Source of the DNA: Roseibium denhamense | GTDB taxonomy: Bacteria > Pseudomonadota > Alphaproteobacteria > Rhizobiales > Stappiaceae | Assembly (NCBI RefSeq): GCF_009711415.1 | Contig: NZ_SMLZ01000087.1 | Coordinates: 1 to 57,500, forward strand | DNA: 57,500 nucleotides | Direction: 5' to 3' | Shown here: positions 50,026 to 57,500 of the stretch, in pieces | Numbering within the stretch: position 1 is the first letter of the stretch | Layout of the letters: the number at the start of each line of letters is the position of its first letter | Made by a program: the position numbers and the translations under genes | The notes under the pieces: generated by a model | What the model was told of the DNA's origin: nothing | The model's input: only the letters and a program-made list of their open reading frames with translations | Databases searched by the model: none

Positions 50026-51453
50026 TTAGTCGGCACTGCCCCGCAGCACATCAGGCAAAAACGCCGTGACGTCCTGACCGCCAGCTGCTTTAGGCTTCAG
50101 ATGAAGCCATGCAACACGTCCCGGCTGAAACAACTTGCGCCCGCTGCGGGTAAACAACGGCGGATGGTGATCGCCGACGACGAGAACCTCTGTTTCTGCG
50201 ATATCCGGATTAAGGGCGATATCACGCACGATGTGGGAAATGTTGAGCCATTGATCACTCATGCGGCAAAGCTCGACATCGCCAAACACGTTGCCGCCCT
50301 CCTCGCAGCCCAGCCGTGCAGGCACCTCCCCGACACGAATTGGCTTGTGGGAGTTAAGTGTTAACCAATAAACGAATTTTCGTGCCGCAGGATCTTGGAG
50401 AAGATACTGCTCCACCGCCGTTCCGGCATCCGTATCGCACAGGCCGCGGAAAGAGAGACCACACTCCTCAAGCTTGACATCTTCTTCAATGCCAAGGCGG
50501 TTCTCCATAAAAAAGAGAGCCTGAAAACCGATCTTCGGGAACCAGTCGAACCGCTCGAAGAATGCTCCGGTAAATGCGTGAAAAGCTGCGGTCTTGTAAC
50601 CGGCTGCGGCGGCTTGCGCCGGCAGGCAGTCAGCGGTGTCCCGATCCCTGAAATCCCGGTAGTCCCCCTTTACATGACAAAGCTCCCGGACCTCGCCAGC
50701 GGTGGTCGAGCCAAAATAAACGGCGCTCCCGGTTTCGACGGCATAGCCGGAACGAACATCGCTCTCAAGAAGAGGCCCCCAGACAATGTTCTGCAACTCT
50801 TCTGACGTAAAGGCTCCAAGCCCCTCAACCATCACAATCAGGATGTTGCGCGGCTTTTGCTCCGCCATGTCCCCGCCCAGGCCAGTGTGAAGACTGGCGG
50901 CATCGCTGATTGGAGAAAACGGTTCGACAAACCTGTTGCGGACCGTTTCGACTGCATGCGGTTCCGAATTCAGCCACCAATCAATGCCCGCATAGGAAAA
51001 CAGAACCCCAATGAACAGGAAGAGGTTGATTGCATTTCGGTTTTTCTTTGCCTCAGACACCACAATGAATGTCGCGATGAAGGACGCTGTGAGCAGTCCG
51101 AGAAGCGCTAGATAGGTGATGGAACTCGAAATACTGATGTTCCCGGCATACTGAAGGGAATCGAACAGCATCGGGATCGGCATTTGGAAAAACCCTGCCA
51201 CCAAAAGCAGAGCGTCGAGCACCATCACGATCAGAAGCAGTATGAAAAACAAGAACCTCGGCAGGAACAATCCGGCAAGGCAAACGCCCGACAGGCCGAG
51301 GATCAGCGGCGTCCGCACCGGACAATACAGAAGGCTCAGGAGGATATAGACCGAGTTTGGTAGGAGGACCGCGAGGACACTGAAAAGCAGGCTCTCGCGG
51401 GTCGGCTTGAGACGGCTTCTTGCCTTCATGAACATGCTGGCTGTCGAACGCAT
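50026..51453 (-). CDS. LtaS-like membrane sulfatase/phosphotransferase
   Basis: A 475-residue protein with five predicted membrane helices in the first 170 residues. A periplasmic alkaline-phosphatase/sulfatase-superfamily domain follows. Probable metal and nucleophile residues are the Glu in VMVEGLGAF, the Thr in GSTTAGEVREL and the Asp-His in VVGDHHPP. This architecture is shared by lipoteichoic acid synthase, OpgB and related phosphoglycerol/phosphoethanolamine transferases. The acceptor, lipid or glucan, is unknown. AGGGTGG precedes the ATG at 51453. Confidence 0.83.
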   Translation of the reverse strand: MRSTASMFMKARSRLKPTRESLLFSVLAVLLPNSVYILLSLLYCPVRTPLILGLSGVCLAGLFLPRFLFFILLLIVMVLDALLLVAGFFQMPIPMLFDSLQYAGNISISSSITYLALLGLLTASFIATFIVVSEAKKNRNAINLFLFIGVLFSYAGIDWWLNSEPHAVETVRNRFVEPFSPISDAASLHTGLGGDMAEQKPRNILIVMVEGLGAFTSEELQNIVWGPLLESDVRSGYAVETGSAVYFGSTTAGEVRELCHVKGDYRDFRDRDTADCLPAQAAAAGYKTAAFHAFTGAFFERFDWFPKIGFQALFFMENRLGIEEDVKLEECGLSFRGLCDTDAGTAVEQYLLQDPAARKFVYWLTLNSHKPIRVGEVPARLGCEEGGNVFGDVELCRMSDQWLNISHIVRDIALNPDIAETEVLVVGDHHPPLFTRSGRKLFQPGRVAWLHLKPKAAGGQDVTAFLPDVLRGSAD

Positions 51454-51566
51454 GGCACCACCCTTGTTGCGGGCGCACCTTGGCCGAAAATTGTTAATTT
51501 CCCGTATGGACCGGATCCCGGATGGACGGGGTTTAATCAGAAACCCCGAGGCTCTAGGCTCAGGAC

Positions 51567-52082
51567 TTAGGCCTCCAGCTTCACCACACCTTCAAGATCC
51601 GGACATGTCAGCAAAGCTTCAGATGCCGTGCGGCCATCGGCAAGCGGGGCGTCGGGCCAGATTTCGGACAGCGGAACGAGCACAAAGGCCCGCTCGCCCA
51701 TGCGCGGATGGGGCAGCTCAAGATCCGGCTCATCGACCGTTTGCGCGCCATAGAGCAACACGTCGATGTCGATGACTCTCGGCCCCCAGCGGATATCGCG
51801 CACGCGGCCGATCTCTGCTTCGATGGCAAGGCAGCACTCCAGAAGCTTGCGCGGCGGCAAGGTCGTATCGACGAGAAGGCACATGTTGCGGAAGTCATCC
51901 TGCGAAACAGGGCCCCATGGCGGGGTCCGGTAATCGGAGGACCTGGCAACCACTGTAATTCCATCTGTTGCGCCAAGGCACTCCACGGCCTTGTCCAGAT
52001 GAGCTCTTGTGTCGCCGATATTTGAGCCGAGACCCAGCGCACAGCGGGTCGGAGCGGCGTTTCCGGCGGACGTATCTGTCAT
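51567..52082 (-). CDS. folK: 2-amino-4-hydroxy-6-hydroxymethyldihydropteridine pyrophosphokinase
   Basis: A 171-residue HPPK enzyme that transfers pyrophosphate from ATP to the pterin in folate synthesis. Motifs are ALGLGSNIGDTRAHL near 15-29, RWGPRVIDIDVLLYG near 98-112 (with the catalytic/metal Asp pair) and LPHPRMGERAFVLVPL near 123. It starts immediately at the folP stop, so the two are co-translated. The folB usually found between them in related genomes is missing here. Confidence 0.96.
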   Translation of the reverse strand: MTDTSAGNAAPTRCALGLGSNIGDTRAHLDKAVECLGATDGITVVARSSDYRTPPWGPVSQDDFRNMCLLVDTTLPPRKLLECCLAIEAEIGRVRDIRWGPRVIDIDVLLYGAQTVDEPDLELPHPRMGERAFVLVPLSEIWPDAPLADGRTASEALLTCPDLEGVVKLEA

Positions 52083-52901
52083 TTAAGCGGGAACCTTTTC
52101 AAGCCGACATGCTTCCATCATACGCGCGCAATCCGCATGCGGACGTACATCATGCACACGCACGATGTCGGCTCCCATTTGGAGCGCCATCATGTGAACG
52201 GCAAGGGACCCAAACAACCTCTCATCGGTTTCGACATTCAGCACAGCCCCGATCATCCGTTTGCGCGATGCCCCGGCCAGAACCGGCAGACCGTGTTTCT
52301 TCAAGTGATCGAACCGGTTGAGAATGACGAAATTCTGGTCGATCGTTTTGCCAAAGCCAAACCCCGGATCCAGGATCTGCTTTGAGCGCGGAATGCCGGC
52401 TTTGTCCGCAAGGCTCATGGAGACCTCGAAGAACCGGTCCATGTCCGACAGGATGTCCAGGGCGGGATCTGCTTCAAGACGGTTGTGCATCATCACCACA
52501 TGGACACCGGCCTCCGCGGCTGTTTCCGGCATCGCAGGATCTTTTTGAAGCCCCCAAACGTCATTGATGATCGCAGCCCCGGCCGCGCAGGCCCGGCGCG
52601 CAATTTCCGCCTTGTAGGTATCAATGGAGACCGGAATGCCGCGTGCCACAACACCGCCGATCACCGGTTCGATCCGGGACCATTCTTCTTCGAGGGAAAC
52701 AGGGGTGGCGCCCGGCCGTGTGCTTTCACCGCCCAAATCCAGTATATCCGCACCTTCGCCGATCATCTTGCGCGCATGTGCCAGCGCTGCCTCGGCAGCA
52801 TTATGTCGGCCGCCATCTGAAAAGGAGTCCGGTGTCAGGTTTAAAACACCCATGACATGGGGGCGGGTGTGCGGGAGCTGATAAGCCGGGCGCTGTGCCA
52901 T
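52083..52901 (-). CDS. folP: dihydropteroate synthase
   Basis: A 272-residue TIM-barrel enzyme condensing the pterin pyrophosphate with p-aminobenzoate; the sulfonamide target. Motifs are MGVLNLTPDSFSDGG (17-31), GADILDLGGESTRPGA (50-65), LDPGFGFGKT near 178 and GASRKRMIG near 205. ATG at 52901 gives the standard start. First gene of the folP-folK pair. Confidence 0.97.
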   Translation of the reverse strand: MAQRPAYQLPHTRPHVMGVLNLTPDSFSDGGRHNAAEAALAHARKMIGEGADILDLGGESTRPGATPVSLEEEWSRIEPVIGGVVARGIPVSIDTYKAEIARRACAAGAAIINDVWGLQKDPAMPETAAEAGVHVVMMHNRLEADPALDILSDMDRFFEVSMSLADKAGIPRSKQILDPGFGFGKTIDQNFVILNRFDHLKKHGLPVLAGASRKRMIGAVLNVETDERLFGSLAVHMMALQMGADIVRVHDVRPHADCARMMEACRLEKVPA

Positions 52902-52994
52902 TGAGCCTTACCTCTTGTCGTTTTGGGACAGATGCCCGGTTGAGGCGAACTGGTCAAGCCGTGCTTTGATGGCTGTCAGCGGCACGGTAAGGGA

Positions 52995-54212
52995 TTATTC
53001 GGCGGCGGCCGGTTCCACAATCCGGCTTTTCAGCATCAGATACGCTGCAACTCCGATGGCGGGCATGGCCGACAGGATGAATGCCTTGCCAAGCGCAGGA
53101 TCTCCGATGGCGGCAACCGCAAGGCTCGCAACGATCCCGCCGCCAAATTGCAAAAACCCCATCAGCGAGGACGCTGCGCCCGCGATATGCGGAAAGGCCG
53201 CCAGCCCCTCGGTGAAACTGGCGGGCAGAACGAAGGCAAGCGCGAAGACGAACAGCATGACCGGCCCCATGACCGACACAACGCTCGGGTCGATTGTCAG
53301 TGTCGTGATGCACATCAAGGCGGATGAGAGAAGCAGCATACCCATTCCAAATGGAACGAGGCGCTTGGCATTCATATGTTTCAGCAACCGTCCGGTGATG
53401 ATTGTGCCGACGATGAACGACCCGGACTGCAGGATCATGACGATGCCGAATTCGGACGGTGACAGGCCGACATCGTAGATCAGAAGAAATGGCAGCACCG
53501 TCGTCAACGCGTAAAGGTTGCCCAGTCCGCACCCGACCAGCAATCCCGGCGCCATGAAACGGGGGTCGCGCAGTAAATTGACGTAATTTGCGGCAAGGAG
53601 ACGCGGATTAAGGTGTTGCAGCCCCGGATTGGGGTTCGTTTCCGATTGGAAAACGGTGACGGCCACCATCAATACGGCACCGTAGATGATCATGCACCAG
53701 AAGACTTCCTGCCAGCCGAAAATCTCAAGCACGAAGCCGCCGATGGTCGGTGAAACCGCGGGCCCAAGCGCCAGCATCATCGCAATCGTGTTCATGATCC
53801 GGGCCGATGCCTGGCCGGTAAACTGATCGCGCACCATTGCACGGGACACGGCAATGCCGATGGCAGCACCAACACCCTGAAAGCCGCGGGCGGCAATCAT
53901 GAACTCAATTGTCGGTGCGAACGTGGCGAAGATACTGGAGACAACATAAAGCCCCAGGAACATGAGGGTCATGGGCTTGCGCCCGAACGCATCGGCCAGC
54001 GGACCGCAGACAAGCTGCGCAAGGGCAAATCCGACGAAATAGGCCGTAAGCGTCAACTTGATGGCGACATCCGTCGTTCCGAAGGCTTCGACCAGGGCAG
54101 GCATGGCAGGAGTGTAGAGCGCCATCGACACGGGGCCGATTGCCACCAGCCCGGCCCCCAGCAGCGATGTCCGCCGTGCGGTCATAACCGAAGAAGTCAC
54201 GGCTGTTTCCAT
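52995..54212 (-). CDS. Bcr/CflA family MFS drug efflux transporter
   Basis: A 405-residue major facilitator with 12 predicted membrane helices. The family opening GPVSMALYTPAMPAL and motif A-like CGPLADAFGRKP (68-79) are present. RGFQGVGAAIGIAVSRAMVRD is characteristic of Bcr/CflA exporters. It probably expels a drug or metabolite by proton antiport. Its start overlaps the end of the MarR gene by 16 bases, so it is under that regulator's control. Confidence 0.93.
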   Translation of the reverse strand: METAVTSSVMTARRTSLLGAGLVAIGPVSMALYTPAMPALVEAFGTTDVAIKLTLTAYFVGFALAQLVCGPLADAFGRKPMTLMFLGLYVVSSIFATFAPTIEFMIAARGFQGVGAAIGIAVSRAMVRDQFTGQASARIMNTIAMMLALGPAVSPTIGGFVLEIFGWQEVFWCMIIYGAVLMVAVTVFQSETNPNPGLQHLNPRLLAANYVNLLRDPRFMAPGLLVGCGLGNLYALTTVLPFLLIYDVGLSPSEFGIVMILQSGSFIVGTIITGRLLKHMNAKRLVPFGMGMLLLSSALMCITTLTIDPSVVSVMGPVMLFVFALAFVLPASFTEGLAAFPHIAGAASSLMGFLQFGGGIVASLAVAAIGDPALGKAFILSAMPAIGVAAYLMLKSRIVEPAAAE

Positions 54213-54658
54213 TTGGCGGCGTCCAGAAGCAGGCTGTCTTTCATCGTCTGCAAAAGCGCCTCAAGAGTCGTCTTGTCCTGATCATCCAGCCCGGACAATG
54301 CCGTAGATCTCACATCTGTAAGGGCATTTCCAATCCGCTCAAGGAGCGGGTCGGCCAGCGGTGTCAGCTCCACCAGCTTGGCGCGCTTGTCCCTGGGATC
54401 GGCGCAGCGGTTGATCAGACCAGCCTTTTCCAGGGAATCCAGGTAGCCGACAAGGGTCATCGGCTCGACATACATGGCATCGGCCAAAGCGGCCTGACGC
54501 TGGCCCGGCAGACGCCAGACATAAAACAATGTGCGCGCTTCGCCCACCGTGAGCCCGGTCTCAACTTCCGCCAAGGCCGCTTCAAACCGCCGGCGCAGCA
54601 TCCGCGCCAGGTCGACGACGAGCATGGTAACACCAACATTGGGTCCCGGACGCGTCAT
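54197..54658 (-). CDS. MarR family transcriptional regulator
   Basis: A 153-residue winged-helix regulator. The DNA-binding core is around 45-100 (GQRQAALADAMYVEPMTLVGYLDSLEKAGLINRCADPRDKRAKLVELT), with the wing DPRDKRAK. It is co-transcribed with, and overlaps, the Bcr/CflA efflux gene, the usual arrangement for self-regulated drug efflux. A symmetric site lies 18 bases upstream of its start. Confidence 0.94.
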   Translation of the reverse strand: MTRPGPNVGVTMLVVDLARMLRRRFEAALAEVETGLTVGEARTLFYVWRLPGQRQAALADAMYVEPMTLVGYLDSLEKAGLINRCADPRDKRAKLVELTPLADPLLERIGNALTDVRSTALSGLDDQDKTTLEALLQTMKDSLLLDAAKWKQP

Positions 54659-54675
54659 TGCCGCTCCACAATTAA

Positions 54676-54688
54676 TAAGGTTACCTTA
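54676..54688. promoter_or_regulatory. likely MarR operator
   Basis: TAAGGT-T-ACCTTA is a perfect 6-bp-arm dyad just upstream of the marR start. This is where an autoregulatory MarR dimer would overlap the promoter. Assignment is by position and symmetry. Confidence 0.55.
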
Positions 54689-54862
54689 CGAATTAGGGGA
54701 GCACCTGCTGCCTGTCAATGCGCACAAATGACATCGCATTGCACAATCGGGACGGCACGCGTATAAAGGCGCCAAATCCGGCACCAAGCGCCGGCACGTT
54801 ACACTTTCTCGAGGCAGGCTGCGGGTCCCAAATGGGCCCGCGCTGTCTTTTGGAGCCCTCTC

Positions 54863-56686
54863 ATGAACTTGCGTAATATTGCCATCATCGCCCACGTTGA
54901 CCATGGCAAAACCACTCTTATCGACGTCCTCTTGAAGAAGTCCGGGGCTTTCCGTGACAATCAGCGCACCGAAGAGCGCATGATGGACTCCAACGACATC
55001 GAGCGGGAGCGTGGCATCACCATCCTGGCCAAGGTTACGTCGCTGGTGTGGAAAGACACCCGCATCAACATCGTCGACACACCGGGCCACGCCGATTTCG
55101 GTGGCGAGGTCGAGCGTATCTTGCACATGGTCGACGGTGTGATCCTTCTGGTGGATGCCGCCGAAGGCCCGATGCCGCAGACCAAGTTCGTTCTTGGCAA
55201 GGCATTGAAACTTGGCCTGAAGCCGATTGTTGCGATCAACAAGATCGACAAGCCCGAGCAGCGCGCGGACGAGGTTCTGGATGAAGTCTTTGACCTGTTC
55301 GCCTCCCTCGACGCCAATGAAGACCAGCTCGACTTCCCGGTTCTTTACGGGTCGGCGAAACAGGAATGGATGGCGCTTGACCCGGACGGACCGCAGGACG
55401 GCATGGAACCGCTGTTCGACATGGTTCTCGACAAGGTGTCCCCGCCGGAATCCGGCGATGGTGACTTCAAGCTGCTTGCCACCACCATTGAATCCGATCC
55501 GTTCCTGGGCCGGATCCTGACAGGCCGTATCGCCTCTGGAACCGCAACGCCGAACATGCCGATCAAGGCCCTGTCGCGCGACGGAAAACAGATCGAAACG
55601 GGCCGTGTCTCCAAAATCCTCGCTTTCCGGGGCCTGGAGCGCCAGCCGATCGAAAAGGGCGAAGCCGGCGACATCGTCGCCATTGCTGGCCTGACCAAGG
55701 CGACCGTTGCCGACACGCTCTGCGCCCAGTCGATTGCCGATCCGATCCAGGCCCAGCCGATTGATCCGCCGACACTGTCCATGACGTTTAGGGTCAATGA
55801 CAGCCCGCTTGCGGGAACGGAAGGCTCAAAAGTGCAGTCGCGTGTCATCCGCGAACGCCTGATGAAGGAAGCCGAGGGCAATGTTGCCTTGAAAGTGGAA
55901 GAGACCGACGAGCCGGACGCCTTTATCGTTTCCGGCCGCGGGGAACTTCTGCTGGCCATCCTGATCGAGAACATGCGCCGGGAAGGCTTTGAGCTTGGTG
56001 TTGGCCGTCCGCGCGTCGTCTATCAGTATGACGACCAAAACAACCGCCTGGAGCCGATTGAGGAAGTCATCATCGATGTTGATGAAGAATTTTCCGGCGC
56101 CGTTGTCCAGAAACTCCAGGAGCGCAAGGCCGATCTTCTGGAAATGAAACCGTCCGGCGGCGGACGCACGCGGCTTGTGTTCCATGCCCCGACGCGCGGT
56201 CTCATCGGCTATCAGGCCGAACTGATGTCCGACACGCGCGGGTCTGCGATCTTCAACCGCCTGTTCCATGCCTATGAGCCCTACAAGGGCCCGATCCAGG
56301 GCCGCCACACCGGCGTGCTCCTGTCCAACGGCACGGGCGAAGCGGTTGCCTACGCCCTGTTCAACCTGGAAGACCGCGGCCCCATGATGATCGATCCGGG
56401 CACCAAGGTCTATCCGGGCATGATCATCGGCGAGCATACGCGCGGCAACGATCTGGAAGTCAACGTCCTGAAAGGCAAGCAGCTGACCAACATCCGCTCT
56501 GCCGGCAAGGACGATGCGGTGAAACTCACCACCCCGATCCGCCTGACGCTGGAAGCTGCGTTGTCCTACATTGCCGATGACGAGCTGGTGGAAGTCACCC
56601 CGGACTCAATCCGCCTGCGCAAGGCCGAGCTCGACCCGCACGAGCGCAAACGTGCCGAACGCGCGAGCAAAAAAGAAAGCGCGTAA
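54863..56686 (+). CDS. typA: translational GTPase TypA/BipA
   Basis: A 607-residue ribosome-associated GTPase. The G domain has AHVDHGKTT (G1), GITI (G2), [14 protein letters not shown] (G3) and NKIDKP (G4). Domain II, the EF-G-like III and V domains and the TypA-specific C terminus ([19 protein letters not shown]) follow. Its roles are in ribosome assembly and stress or cold adaptation. The leader contains a hairpin at 54821-54841 just before the ribosome site GGAG. A terminator follows. Confidence 0.98.
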   Translation: MNLRNIAIIAHVDHGKTTLIDVLLKKSGAFRDNQRTEERMMDSNDIERERGITILAKVTSLVWKDTRINIVDTPGHADFGGEVERILHMVDGVILLVDAAEGPMPQTKFVLGKALKLGLKPIVAINKIDKPEQRADEVLDEVFDLFASLDANEDQLDFPVLYGSAKQEWMALDPDGPQDGMEPLFDMVLDKVSPPESGDGDFKLLATTIESDPFLGRILTGRIASGTATPNMPIKALSRDGKQIETGRVSKILAFRGLERQPIEKGEAGDIVAIAGLTKATVADTLCAQSIADPIQAQPIDPPTLSMTFRVNDSPLAGTEGSKVQSRVIRERLMKEAEGNVALKVEETDEPDAFIVSGRGELLLAILIENMRREGFELGVGRPRVVYQYDDQNNRLEPIEEVIIDVDEEFSGAVVQKLQERKADLLEMKPSGGGRTRLVFHAPTRGLIGYQAELMSDTRGSAIFNRLFHAYEPYKGPIQGRHTGVLLSNGTGEAVAYALFNLEDRGPMMIDPGTKVYPGMIIGEHTRGNDLEVNVLKGKQLTNIRSAGKDDAVKLTTPIRLTLEAALSYIADDELVEVTPDSIRLRKAELDPHERKRAERASKKESA

Positions 56687-56722
56687 GGTTTCTGAGTGTC
56701 TAGGTGGCATGAGATTGAAAAG

Positions 56723-56748
56723 CCCGGGTCGAAAGATCCGGGTTTTTT
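56723..56748 (+). terminator. Rho-independent terminator after typA
   Basis: The stem CCCGGGTC / GATCCGGG (56723-56730 with 56735-56742), one G:T pair and a GAAA loop, is followed by TTTTTT. Confidence 0.9.
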
Positions 56749-56885
56749 GTTTTTGCCTCCCGCCAGCAACGGCCCTCGATCATAGCACCGCCTCTGCCCC
56801 TATTCCGTCATCCTGTGGCCCGACCATGGGACCCGGTCCGGTTCCTCGCCATAAGCACTGCTGGTTGGGAGGAAACCTCTCGGTA

Positions 56886-57068
56886 TGGATCCCCTCACAA
56901 GGCGGGGATGACGTCCGAGGGTGGGCGTGGGGTCATGCCTCTCCCGGCAACTCTGGGAACGAATGGTCCCGGATCACATCCGGGGTTGCTTTTGGGTGCG
57001 GGAAAGCCCTGGCAATTCCCCGGATGTCACCCCGGCCTCAGCGGAGCGGAGAGCCGGGGCCCACTCGC
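56886..57068. repeat. composite direct repeat, unit 1
   Basis: This unit begins TGGATCCCC, runs through a GCGGGGATGACG motif and a CCCGGATCACATCCGGGG dyad, and ends with a 44-base segment (57025-57068). That end segment differs from unit 2 at one position only. The middle part is related but more diverged (roughly three quarters identical by eye). Confidence 0.75.
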
Positions 57069-57317
57069 TGTCCCGCTTGGTGGAGCCATGGCAGATTGTG
57101 CAGCCCCTCCAAGACCGAACGGGACCTGTGGCAAGTTTGAGGCAGGCTCTTAAGCCGGGCAATAACGACGGCGCGGACGAAAAAGTCTTGAACGTGCTCC
57201 AGCCGTCATCCCCGCCTCGTGCGGGGATCTACTCCACCGCTTGGCATTGGCCAGAGAACAGTTTGAGCTCATGGCCGGGCCGCCGCGCAGAGGTCCTCTC
57301 AGCACCCTCGGGTACAA

Positions 57318-57500
57318 ATGGATCCCCGCATGAAGCGGGGATGACGGCCAGAGGGTGTGGCGGGCCCGTGCCTTTCCCGGCGGCTCTGGAAATGAGTAGA
57401 CCCCGGATCAAGTCCGGGGTGACAGACTGCATATTTCGCAACGCCATCCCCCCAGCTGTCACCCCGGCCGCAGCGGAGCGGAGAGCCGGGGCCCACTCGC
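57318..57500. repeat. composite direct repeat, unit 2 (reaches the window end)
   Basis: Same order of motifs as unit 1, offset by about 432 bases. The end segment 57457-57500 matches 57025-57068 at 43 of 44 bases. The unit may continue beyond the window. Confidence 0.75.

Larger units (their letters stand above)
56749..57500. other. gene-free block of palindromic repeats
   Basis: No frame here has family or ribosome-site support; all look like products of repeat sequence. The block is packed with short dyads such as CCCCGCCTCGTGCGGGG (57208-57224), CCCCGCATGAAGCGGGG (57324-57340) and CCCCGGATCAAGTCCGGGG (57402-57420). It contains two copies of a composite unit, listed separately. Confidence 0.7.

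Noticed and set aside
56815..57162. Several frames of 60-190 codons at the right end
   Set aside because: They are products of palindromic repeat sequence that is open in many frames at once.
57208..57500. CRISPR array
   Set aside because: The repeats are dyads of varying sequence with irregular spacing, without uniform spacers, and no cas gene is present.

Overview
The window reads as chromosomal DNA of a heterotrophic marine-type alphaproteobacterium of the Rhizobiales/Stappiaceae kind (Roseibium/Labrenzia-like). This is inferred from the protein families (IalB-like protein, NodT-type outer membrane factor, ethylmalonyl-CoA pathway pair, Tat-exported molybdoenzyme), moderate-to-high GC and gene neighbourhoods. 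It was not established by a database search. Genes are dense, mostly in short operons on both strands. I see no rRNA, tRNA, CRISPR array, prophage, transposase or IS element, so this looks like ordinary core chromosome with small accessory islands.

Layout. 0-3.2 kb: NUDIX hydrolase, gpsA, YciI, EVE protein and an ETF-beta-lysine-methyltransferase-like enzyme. 3.3-7.9 kb: M20 amidohydrolase, a membrane-anchored AlbA_2 protein, a TauE-type permease, leuB and a small unknown protein. 8.1-12.6 kb: a chemoreceptor and an exported phytase-like esterase, convergent across a strong terminator. 12.9-13.8 kb: arsR-arsC without an efflux pump. 13.9-16.9 kb: a three-gene catabolic operon (diaminopropionate ammonia-lyase-like, M24 hydrolase, Asp/Glu racemase/EutA-like). 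17.3-20 kb: asd, TenA-like protein and an EamA transporter. 20-23.5 kb: DinB protein, beta-carbonic anhydrase, SbtB-like and SbtA-like genes. 24.3-27.9 kb: ethylmalonyl-CoA mutase and crotonyl-CoA carboxylase/reductase, divergent.

28-30.5 kb: four exported cell-envelope proteins (CAP lipoprotein, SH3, unknown, GH25 lipoprotein). 30.8-35.7 kb: exonuclease III, an (R)-amine-transaminase-like enzyme, a quinone-oxidoreductase-like MDR protein, a SpoU methyltransferase, an ECF sigma factor and an IalB-like protein. 36-38.4 kb: rlmN and a second M20 amidohydrolase. 38.9-44.4 kb: a Tat-signal alpha/beta hydrolase opposite a GlxA-type regulator, then IorB/IorA molybdoenzyme genes opposite a TetR regulator. 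44.6-47.7 kb: NodT/HlyD/DUF3302 export operon. 47.9-57.5 kb: argG, a QueG-like iron-sulfur protein, an LtaS-like phosphotransferase, folP-folK, MarR plus Bcr/CflA efflux, typA, then an 0.8 kb gene-free block of palindromic repeats.

How the genes fit together. The most suggestive combination is bicarbonate uptake (SbtA/SbtB) and carbonic anhydrase beside the carboxylating pair of the ethylmalonyl-CoA pathway: an inorganic-carbon supply module next to a CO2-fixing assimilation pathway in a probable heterotroph. The second is the 13.9-16.9 kb operon, whose enzyme classes mirror ectoine catabolism but with a different PLP lyase and no eutC/eutE. The intergenic DNA carries several structured repeats: a 104-bp pair at 23.67 and 44.47 kb, an element at 49.85 kb, a long hairpin at 1.6 kb and a 183-bp composite direct repeat at the right end.
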